60,811 bases of DNA from assembly GCA_900768045.1 (NCBI GenBank), contig CAAGBL010000044.1, forward strand, positions 1 through 60,811. Reading direction: 5' to 3'. The notes beneath the pieces were generated by a model. The model searched no databases, had not been told where the DNA came from, and worked only from the letters and a program-made list of their open reading frames with translations. Positions 41,778-48,908 of this stretch are shown here, in pieces; the first letter of the stretch is position 1, and the number at the start of each line of letters is the position of its first letter. A program made the translations under genes and the position numbers. The DNA comes from an uncultured Alistipes sp. GTDB lineage: Bacteria; Bacteroidota; Bacteroidia; Bacteroidales; Rikenellaceae.

Positions 41778-42644
41778 ATGGCAAAGATTTCTGATTATCT
41801 AAAACTTGTAAAGTTTTCACACACCATATTCGCAATGCCCTTTGCGCTATTATCTTTGACATACGCCTGGGTAACCACCGAGCCCGAGAAACCGCTATGG
41901 CTACTCCTTTTACAGGTTGTAGGCTGCATGGTCTTTGCACGCAATGTGGCAATGGGCTTTAACCGCTGGGCTGACCGTGAGATTGATGCTCGCAACCCAC
42001 GTACCGCAAATCGAGAGATTCCTGCGGGCGTGATTTCGGCACGTGGTGCAATGTGGTTTATAGTGATAAATGCCCTACTCTTTATCACTCTTGCCACGCT
42101 TATCAACCCCTTGTGCGGCTGGCTATCACCCATGGCACTATTTATCATAATGTTCTACAGCTACTGCAAGCGCTTCACGTCGTTAGCACATATCGTGCTC
42201 GGCATATCGCTCGGCATTGCCCCTGTGGGTGCCTATATGGCTGTTACGGGAACATCGTCGTGGGAGTGCTGGATATTGGCCCTTATCGTCATGACATGGT
42301 GCTCGGGTTTCGACATTATCTATGCTCTGCAAGATGCCGACTTCGACCGAGAGAATGGGCTACACTCTATTCCTTCACACTTCTCGGCACGTACAGCACT
42401 AATAATCAGTGCACTACTTCATGTAGCAAGCATCGCCTTTCTTATCCTCTTTGCTCAGTCGCAGCCCCAGTCGTGGTTGTTATGGGTGGGTTGCTCGCTC
42501 TTTGCGCTAATCCTTGCCTCGGAGCACTACATCGTAACACCTAAGCGTCAGCGCAACATAGGCATAGCTTTTGGTACATTCAACGCTTTGGCAAGCCTCT
42601 CACTCGCCACGTTCCTCATTCTTAACCTTGTGATATGTGGGTAG
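41778..42644 (+). CDS. UbiA-family prenyltransferase (menaquinone pathway candidate)
   Basis: A 288-residue protein with about eight membrane helices. It has both Asp-rich motifs of the family: NRWADREID (62-70, followed by ARNPRTANREIP) and DIIYALQDADFDRENGLHSIP (about 176-196). It attaches a polyprenyl chain to an aromatic acid in quinone synthesis. The sequence style is that of the 4-hydroxybenzoate-polyprenyltransferase-like branch, which includes MqnP of the futalosine menaquinone route; Bacteroidales make menaquinone. It overlaps the following permease gene by 10 nt. Confidence 0.9.
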   Translation: MAKISDYLKLVKFSHTIFAMPFALLSLTYAWVTTEPEKPLWLLLLQVVGCMVFARNVAMGFNRWADREIDARNPRTANREIPAGVISARGAMWFIVINALLFITLATLINPLCGWLSPMALFIIMFYSYCKRFTSLAHIVLGISLGIAPVGAYMAVTGTSSWECWILALIVMTWCSGFDIIYALQDADFDRENGLHSIPSHFSARTALIISALLHVASIAFLILFAQSQPQSWLLWVGCSLFALILASEHYIVTPKRQRNIGIAFGTFNALASLSLATFLILNLVICG

Positions 42645-43537
42645 GTTTAGCCTTCCTCTCAGCACTGCTACTCGGCCTCTACGACGTAGCTAAGAAGCGC
42701 TCGCTCGGGGGCAATGCCGTTATACCTGTACTGCTGCTAAACACACTATTCTCATCGCTGATATTTCTACCAGTAATACTCAGCGCTGAGCTTCAACTCG
42801 GCTGGTTCGAGGGCACCTCGCTCGAGGGCGACACGGGAAGCCTTGCCGAGCATAGCCTTGTGGCACTAAAGGCACTTATCACACTCTCGTCGTGGCTATG
42901 TGGCTACTTTGCCATTAAGCATCTGCCACTAACCATCGTAGGGCCAGTCAATGCCACACGCCCTGTGGTGGTGCTTATCGGCGCAACACTCCTCTTTGGC
43001 GAGAGGCTAAATATGTGGCAGTGGGGAGGTGTATTGCTAACAATCCTCTCGCTATATCTTCTCAGCATCGCCGGGCGCAAGGAGAACATCAACTTCAAGC
43101 AGAGCCGCCATGTGTGGGCTCTGTTTGCGGCAATGCTGCTCGGTGCTGTGAGCGGCCTCTACGACAAGTATATCATCTCGACCCACGAGCTCGATCCTAC
43201 ATTTGTGCAGAGCTGGTTCTCAATATACCAACTTGTGATGATGACCATCATTGCATCGGTAGTCTGGCTTCCTAAACGCACAACAGAGAGATTTGAGTGG
43301 CGATGGACAATACCCCTCATCTCGCTCTTTGTGTCGTGCGCCGACTTCTGCTACTACCACGCCCTCGATATGGAGGGGTCTATGATTGCTATCGTCTCTA
43401 TGATACGTCGCTCGTCAGTAATTGTAACCTTCCTCTGCGGAGCACTCCTCTTTGGCGAGCGCAACCTCCGCACCAAGGCCCTCGACCTTGTGCTTATTAT
43501 TATAGGTATGATCCTGCTTGCTCTGGGAAGCGTATAG
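42635..43537 (+). CDS. EamA/DMT-family permease
   Basis: A 300-residue membrane protein with ten predicted helices in two EamA repeats. In the first, LPLTIVGPVNATRPVVVLIGATLLFGERL ends with the family motif; in the second, MIAIVSMIRRSSVIVTFLCGALLFGER repeats it. Drug/metabolite transporters of this type export small metabolites or amino acids; the substrate is unknown. It overlaps the UbiA-type gene by 10 nt, so they are coupled. Transcription runs into microrepeat locus 4 and the 128-bp element, convergent with lptD. Confidence 0.88.
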   Translation: MWVGLAFLSALLLGLYDVAKKRSLGGNAVIPVLLLNTLFSSLIFLPVILSAELQLGWFEGTSLEGDTGSLAEHSLVALKALITLSSWLCGYFAIKHLPLTIVGPVNATRPVVVLIGATLLFGERLNMWQWGGVLLTILSLYLLSIAGRKENINFKQSRHVWALFAAMLLGAVSGLYDKYIISTHELDPTFVQSWFSIYQLVMMTIIASVVWLPKRTTERFEWRWTIPLISLFVSCADFCYYHALDMEGSMIAIVSMIRRSSVIVTFLCGALLFGERNLRTKALDLVLIIIGMILLALGSV

Positions 43538-43542
43538 GGCGC

Positions 43543-43680
43543 AGAGATAGGGATTTTAGAGAGTTTAAGGAGACGATAGGGAGAATAGGGAGAATAGGGA
43601 ATTTAGGGAATTTAGGGAATTTAGGGATGAGTATCACTAATATCCTTAAGTTCCTTAAATTCACTAAGTTCCTTATAATC
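43543..43680. repeat. Nine-base microrepeat quasi-palindrome, locus 4
   Basis: This is the most regular locus: GACGATAGG, GAGAATAGG twice, then GAATTTAGG three times in uninterrupted 9-nt phase (43572-43625). After a spacer the right arm is ATCCTTAAG, TTCCTTAAA, TTCACTAAG and TTCCTTATA, also 9-nt units and largely complementary. The 128-bp element copy B starts 22 nt later. Confidence 0.75.
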
Positions 43681-43701
43681 TACCACCTTAATCAGCGCAC
43701 G

Positions 43702-43829
43702 AATTTGTTGTCAGAAGGGTTGCAGATGTGGCCTTGACATGAAAAAGCCCCGGATGGGTAGTACTTGGTGTACGTCCCATTCGGGGCTTTGATTGAAAGG
43801 TCGCAGATGCGCCCTTATCACAACAAATT
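43702..43829 (-). repeat. 128-bp structured element, copy B (3' end of lptD)
   Basis: Same length and order as copy A: terminal AATTTGTTGT/ACAACAAATT, the two GCAGATG direct repeats, and the central hairpin, 43746-43758 with 43776-43788. Its end overlaps the lptD stop codon (43828-43830). On the minus strand the hairpin is followed by five T and could terminate lptD. It differs from copy A at 8 positions, 6 of them paired and compensatory. Confidence 0.85.
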
Positions 43830-46632
43830 AATACATGTAGTCGTACTGAGTATAACTCTTGTCGAATTTCAGGTCGGCGAGCGAGGCTGCCTTCACACCA
43901 ATATTAAATGCCCAGCTACGGTGGTTTCCAAATGGCACCCAAGTAAAGGACATCTGCCAGCAGTGGAGGTCTCGAGTGATAGACACCGAGGTCATCGACA
44001 TCTTACGTGTTGCGAAGTCGAATCCCGAGTTAGCGGTAATCATCCACTTCTTCGTGAGCGTGACGCTACCATTGAAGTTAATGGTCTGCGATATCTTCTT
44101 ATTATAGCCCGTAGTACCATTATTTACGTACTGCGCCGAGTAGTTGATACTATAGTTAAAACCGAAGTTCCACGGGATAGAGAAGTCGTAGTACTGACCT
44201 GCCATCCACTGACGTCTGAGCGCAGGGTTGAGTTGACCATAAGGATCGGACCACGAGTTGAAGTACTCGGGAGGCAGTGACGTGATGTCGTTACCCGCCA
44301 CCATGTTACTATTCTCACGTGAACGGAAGGTATAGCCGAAGCTCCAGCCTATATTCTGAATACGTCCTGGAAGTCCTCTACCCCACATCAGCTTATCGTA
44401 GCGCACACCCTGAGGCGACACCTCGTAAGGGTCGAGCGTCATCGAGAGGTTGAGTGCCACACCCTGATAGATAGTTGTACGCAACTGGATAGGGAGTGTC
44501 GAGAGGCGCATAGAGTCGGCAAGGAAGTTATACGAGCCGTTGATAGATATCTGGTCGATAATCTTAATCTTCTTGACGGTATCCTTGGTGCGCACCTTAG
44601 CCTCAAGCGACTGCGAAAGGCCAAACGTTAGGTTAAACTGCTGACCACTACCTGGCACGCCGTAGGCATTGTCGGTAAATGGCGAGTAGACCTTAAAGCG
44701 TCCTGTGGTATCTGTCTGCACGGTCTCATAGAAGCCATATCGCTGGCGACTAAAGTCGGGGGCATACGAGAAGCCAACATTTGGCGTAAGCGTATGACGC
44801 ACAGCCTGAAGCTTTCGCTCCTTCTTCTTAGCCACGTAAGTACCATAGATTGTGGTATTTGCCGACACTGAGGCGTTATAGTTGTAGATACGCCAGAAGC
44901 CATACTCAGGCTCGAGAGTCTCCAACTGACGAGTGTCGTTATTCCACTGCTGGCTAACCTTCTTGAAGTACCAGCGCTCGGTATAGTTGAACGATGGGCT
45001 GAGGTTGATATAGTTGAAGAGCGTGAGCTGCGTAGAGACAGGAATGGTGTGCTGGATACCATTCTTCATCTTCTTGAGTGTCTGCTCGGTAAATATCTCG
45101 TTCTCCTTGGTGTTTACCGTATTTGTGAGCTTCATGTTATAGCTCATCTTAATCTTCTCATACCAACGAGTCTTACCTACAGCCTCCTTGCGCTTCAAGG
45201 GGTTGAAGCTCGACACGTTGAATGTGATTGTTGGCAGTGTTACTGCAATGGTTTTATCACGAGAGTTCTGCGACACGGCCATATTCAACGACAACGACAA
45301 TGGAGTACCCTCCCAACTCTTGGAATATGAGATTGAGGAGTTGGTCTGCGTAGCAAGGATGTCGTTTACGGTGGTTGCCGAATAGCGGCTATATCCACTT
45401 GACGTAAGGTTTACAGATGCCGAGAATGTCGAACCTGGGTTAGCCTTAGCATCCTGCGAGTGCTGCCACTGAATCTTATAGTTGTTTTGATTCACATAGT
45501 CGGGCTCACCCTTCTCGCCAGAGCGGATAGATGAGTACATAAGGTCGAAGCTACCTCTAAACTTATAGCGCTTGACATATTGTGAGCGTGCCGAAATCTC
45601 CCACGAACCAAGAGTATAGATACCTCCTCGCAAGGCAAGATCCATGTAGTCGCCAAACTTGAAGTAGTAGCCCAAGTCACGAATAAAGAAACCCTTCTTA
45701 TCCTCGCCGTATGTTGGCATCAGCAAACCCGACTTAGGGCCCTGGCTAACGGGGAAGAAGCCCTCGGGGATACCTGGAAAGTAGATAGGCACATCCTCCA
45801 TAACGAGGTAAGCATAGCCCGTAACCACCTTCTTACCAGGGATAACCTTAGCCTGAGTCATGGCGAGGTAGAAGTGTGGGTGGTCGGTATGGTCACACGT
45901 AGTATATACACCTTGACCGATATGTATTGAGCCATCAGGCTGCATCTTAACCTTGCTTCCGATAAGCCAACCATCGCCCTCCTGCGTAGCAATACCCTTG
46001 ATTACAGCCTTGCGAGAGTCAAGGTTATAGGTTATGGTATCCATTGAGTATGGCGAGCCGCCATCTGAGAACTCAGGGTGCGACTTCTGAACAACACCAT
46101 CGATACTATCGGTGTAGCCATGTGCAAAGACATTCTTCGTCTCCATGTTTACACTCATGAAGTCAGCCTTGAGGTTCATGCCCTGATAAGATACATTACC
46201 CTCCTTGTAGCTGTATATCATTTTGTTGCGGGCATCAAACACCACCGAGTCGGTAGCCTTACCCTCGATAATATCGCTAAACTGCATGCCCTTAGACTTT
46301 CTCTTTGCTGTATCTGTCTGTGGCTGCTGCTCAGGCTGTGGTAGGCTCTCAACAGGCGCTGTAAGGGCATCAGCAACAGGACGCTCAGCCACCTGGCGCT
46401 GTGGGACTGCACGGCGCTGCTGCAACGGAGACTGCGAGAGAGGAGAGTCTCCACGTGTAGGCTCTATTTTGGTTTCAACACCACGCTGCTCTGCACGACG
46501 CATGGTCGTTGAGTCGACACCTGCAAATAGGCGCATACTCTTAGCACCCACAGTGGTAAGTCCCGAGAGCAGGCACACGACGAGCAAGAGCGTGAGCACG
46601 AAGGTTAGATATTTTGCAAAAAAATGTCTCAA
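43828..46632 (-). CDS. lptD: LptD-like outer-membrane LPS assembly protein
   Basis: A 934-residue outer-membrane protein. After a hydrophobic N-terminal segment (YLTFVLTLLLVVCLLSGL, about 8-25) and a Gln/Pro-rich linker comes an OstA/LptA-like domain (about 115-260: VVFDARNKMIYSYKEGNVSYQG, YTTCDHTDHPHFYL). A large C-terminal barrel of about 26 strands follows (MQVKRY-like alternating strands to the terminal aromatic residues YDYMY). It inserts lipopolysaccharide in the outer leaflet with LptE. The best start is a TTG at 46632, because a stop codon lies two codons upstream and no ATG precedes the signal. Promoter TATCTTTG lies at 46746-46753. Confidence 0.88.
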   Translation of the reverse strand: MRHFFAKYLTFVLTLLLVVCLLSGLTTVGAKSMRLFAGVDSTTMRRAEQRGVETKIEPTRGDSPLSQSPLQQRRAVPQRQVAERPVADALTAPVESLPQPEQQPQTDTAKRKSKGMQFSDIIEGKATDSVVFDARNKMIYSYKEGNVSYQGMNLKADFMSVNMETKNVFAHGYTDSIDGVVQKSHPEFSDGGSPYSMDTITYNLDSRKAVIKGIATQEGDGWLIGSKVKMQPDGSIHIGQGVYTTCDHTDHPHFYLAMTQAKVIPGKKVVTGYAYLVMEDVPIYFPGIPEGFFPVSQGPKSGLLMPTYGEDKKGFFIRDLGYYFKFGDYMDLALRGGIYTLGSWEISARSQYVKRYKFRGSFDLMYSSIRSGEKGEPDYVNQNNYKIQWQHSQDAKANPGSTFSASVNLTSSGYSRYSATTVNDILATQTNSSISYSKSWEGTPLSLSLNMAVSQNSRDKTIAVTLPTITFNVSSFNPLKRKEAVGKTRWYEKIKMSYNMKLTNTVNTKENEIFTEQTLKKMKNGIQHTIPVSTQLTLFNYINLSPSFNYTERWYFKKVSQQWNNDTRQLETLEPEYGFWRIYNYNASVSANTTIYGTYVAKKKERKLQAVRHTLTPNVGFSYAPDFSRQRYGFYETVQTDTTGRFKVYSPFTDNAYGVPGSGQQFNLTFGLSQSLEAKVRTKDTVKKIKIIDQISINGSYNFLADSMRLSTLPIQLRTTIYQGVALNLSMTLDPYEVSPQGVRYDKLMWGRGLPGRIQNIGWSFGYTFRSRENSNMVAGNDITSLPPEYFNSWSDPYGQLNPALRRQWMAGQYYDFSIPWNFGFNYSINYSAQYVNNGTTGYNKKISQTINFNGSVTLTKKWMITANSGFDFATRKMSMTSVSITRDLHCWQMSFTWVPFGNHRSWAFNIGVKAASLADLKFDKSYTQYDYMY

Positions 46633-46649
46633 AATTCAATATTTTTTTG

Positions 46650-46657
46650 TACCTTTG
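46650..46657 (+). promoter_or_regulatory. -7 promoter element of the amidase gene
   Basis: TACCTTTG on the plus strand gives a leader of about 130 nt before the amidase ATG. The leader contains GCCGAC-AA-GTCGGC (46657-46670) and further small palindromes. Confidence 0.65.
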
Positions 46658-46745
46658 CCGACAAGTCGGCAAAACAGACAAACAATACCGTTTATCAGCT
46701 AATTATTGTTTACCGCCTTTAGGCGAGTTCTTTACTTGTAACTCG

Positions 46746-46753
46746 CAAAGATA
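46746..46753 (-). promoter_or_regulatory. -7 promoter element of lptD
   Basis: TATCTTTG on the minus strand, about 114 nt before the lptD TTG. It lies downstream of the plus-strand promoter at 46650, so the two leaders overlap in antisense. Confidence 0.65.
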
Positions 46754-46793
46754 ATATTTTTTAGCGAAATTTTTGCCTTTAGGCAGATAATTT

Positions 46794-47894
46794 ATGAGAA
46801 AAGTTTTACTCTACATATTCGTCCTATTTCTCCTCTCATGGAGTAGTAACGCTATGGCGGCTCAATTTGTTGCATCGCCCACAGGTAGAGTCGTTGTCAT
46901 TGACGCAGGACATGGCGGCTCGTCTCGCCCAGGTGCTGCCTATGGGGGCATAACAGAGAAAGACCTCAACTTAGCAGTTACACTAAAGGTCAAGGAGCTA
47001 CTAAACAAGAAGATGCCCGACTTGGAGGTGTACCTCACTCGCACAAGCGACAAGGAGCTGCACGAGAATAAGGCAAGCGACAATCTCATGCGTCCAAAGT
47101 TTGCAAACGCAAAGAGTGCCGACCTCTTTGTGTCGATTCACGCCAACGCTGCAGGCGACAAAAATACCTCGGGAGCTGAGGTCATCGTATTGTCGTTAGA
47201 TGGCAAGACCCAAGGCCATACGCAGAGTAGAACAACCGTGAGCAAAGATAACGACGACTATATCCACATCGACAATATCGACAAGACCTCGTTAGCATTT
47301 ATCGAGGCTCTGTCGCTACTCATGAACAACGATCCAATTAACCGCACCTTTGGCGAGATAGTTGGCACAAAGTTCAAGAGCATAGGTCGTCGCTGGCGTG
47401 GCATCAAGGTCTACCCCGACAGAGTATGGACAGTGCTCTACCCACTTCGAGCGCCTGGCGTGATTATCGAGATGGGATTTATGACCAATAGCGAGGAGCT
47501 AAAATATATGAACTCGGCAAGCGGTCAGCTACAGATAGCTACAGCCATCTGCGACTCGATAATCGAATACTTCGAGTGTCTGGAGCAGATGACAATCAGA
47601 GAGGCGACGACACCTACTACTGAGAGTAGTGCCACCTCCGAAGAGACAGTGGCTATTAGCGAGGGCTACACTATTCAGCTTATGGCAAGTGCGCAGCAGC
47701 TCGAGATTAACAGCAAGCGTTTTGGCGAGCTACATAGCGGCGTAGTTGAGCTATTGGGTAAGGGAGCGTACAAATATAAGTATTGCTACGGAGCATTTAG
47801 CACCCTTGCGGAGGCTAAAGCCGAGTTGGAGCGTGTGCGCAAGAGTTATAGCGACGCCTACATTGTGCAATACAAGGGTAACGAGTTGAAATAA
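46794..47894 (+). CDS. N-acetylmuramoyl-L-alanine amidase with SPOR domain
   Basis: A 366-residue exported cell wall hydrolase. A signal peptide (about 1-22, ending AMA) is followed by a zinc Amidase_3 domain. Ligands are His40 in VVIDAGHGG, Glu55 in GGITEKDL and the His in FVSIHANA near 115; the catalytic Glu is in VIIEMGFMTN near 227. The C-terminal 70 residues form a SPOR-like domain (YTIQLMASAQQ to AYIVQYKG) that binds denuded glycan at the septum. It cuts the peptide from peptidoglycan during cell separation. It leads a run with mlaD-like, mutS2 and murF-alr genes. Confidence 0.94.
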   Translation: MRKVLLYIFVLFLLSWSSNAMAAQFVASPTGRVVVIDAGHGGSSRPGAAYGGITEKDLNLAVTLKVKELLNKKMPDLEVYLTRTSDKELHENKASDNLMRPKFANAKSADLFVSIHANAAGDKNTSGAEVIVLSLDGKTQGHTQSRTTVSKDNDDYIHIDNIDKTSLAFIEALSLLMNNDPINRTFGEIVGTKFKSIGRRWRGIKVYPDRVWTVLYPLRAPGVIIEMGFMTNSEELKYMNSASGQLQIATAICDSIIEYFECLEQMTIREATTPTTESSATSEETVAISEGYTIQLMASAQQLEINSKRFGELHSGVVELLGKGAYKYKYCYGAFSTLAEAKAELERVRKSYSDAYIVQYKGNELK

Positions 47895-47914
47895 AATAAT
47901 AAAACATAATAGAG

Positions 47915-48886
47915 ATGAAAATTCGTAAGGAGTTTAAGATTGGAGTATTTGCCGTAGCCGTGATATTGGTATCATGGTGGGGCATCAAGTGGCTACAAGG
48001 ACAAAACATGTTGCTATCAAGCAACTCATATTATGCCTATTACGACAATGTGAGTGGTCTTATGGTATCGTCACGCGTAAAGCTTCGTGGCGTGCAGATT
48101 GGCAATGTACAGGATATTCAGCTCGAGGGCGACAAAGTGCGTATCGAGATGCTTATCGAAGATGAGTATGCAGATATTATCCCTGCAAACTCTGTTGCCG
48201 AGCTTGGAGCTGCGGGCCTTATGGGCGGTACAGAGATTGTCATTATTCAGGGCGATGCCCAAGAGACTATTAAGCCCGAGGCCGTTATCACCGGACGTAT
48301 TAAGCCAGACCTCGTAGGCACAATGGCAGACAAGGCTGGCGAGCTTATCGATGGTCTCAACACCACTGTTGGCAGCCTCAACGACCTACTCAGTGTCAAT
48401 GGCGAGGCTATTACCCAGATGATTACAAACCTCGAGGCGATGTCGGCATCTGTTAACTCGATGCTCAATGCTGCTCGCTACGACATCGATGGCACATTGA
48501 ACAACCTACGCACATTTACCAATACGCTTGCTGCAAATAGCGGTCGCATCGAGTCGATGATTGGCAATATTGACAAGGTTACTACCGACCTTGCCGAGGC
48601 CCAGTTTGTTGAGAAACTAAACTCTACAATCACATCGCTCGACGAGATTATCACAGCTATTGAGAAGGGTGATGGCACAGCAGGCATGCTCATCAACGAT
48701 AAGGAGCTTTACGAGTCGTTGAACGATGCTGGCGAGAACCTCGCTCAGCTCCTCGAAGACTTAAAGGCAAACCCAATGCGCTATGTTCACTTCTCGCTAT
48801 TTGGCAAGAGCGAGGAGCAGATAGCCGAGAAGGCTGCTAAGAAGGCTGCTAAGGCTGAGAAGAAGGCAGCAAAAAGCAAGGAGTAA
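47915..48886 (+). CDS. MlaD/MCE-family lipid transport protein
   Basis: A 323-residue protein with one N-terminal membrane helix (about 8-24) and an MCE domain (about 37-115: SYYAYYDNVSGLMVSSRVKLRGVQIG, then LGAAGLMGGTEIVII). A long helical segment (about 125-280) and an Ala/Lys-rich tail follow. MlaD-type proteins form rings that carry phospholipids between membranes with an ABC transporter, MlaEF. Those partner genes are not in the window. It starts 20 nt after the amidase gene, in the same transcript. Confidence 0.92.
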   Translation: MKIRKEFKIGVFAVAVILVSWWGIKWLQGQNMLLSSNSYYAYYDNVSGLMVSSRVKLRGVQIGNVQDIQLEGDKVRIEMLIEDEYADIIPANSVAELGAAGLMGGTEIVIIQGDAQETIKPEAVITGRIKPDLVGTMADKAGELIDGLNTTVGSLNDLLSVNGEAITQMITNLEAMSASVNSMLNAARYDIDGTLNNLRTFTNTLAANSGRIESMIGNIDKVTTDLAEAQFVEKLNSTITSLDEIITAIEKGDGTAGMLINDKELYESLNDAGENLAQLLEDLKANPMRYVHFSLFGKSEEQIAEKAAKKAAKAEKKAAKSKE

Positions 48887-48908
48887 CCAAGCATAAAGGG
48901 CTTAAAAA

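Noticed and set aside
43297..43737. Plus-strand frame with a repeated RIGRIGNLGNLGNLG stretch
   Set aside because: The peptide repeats come from the 9-nt microrepeat; the frame overlaps the DMT permease and the 128-bp element.
43765..44280. Frame starting inside element copy B (MVYVPFGALIERSQMRPYHNK) and a similar one at 20238
   Set aside because: The similarity is due to the repeated 128-bp DNA. Compensatory changes follow base pairing rather than codons, and the frames run into lptD and lpdA antisense.
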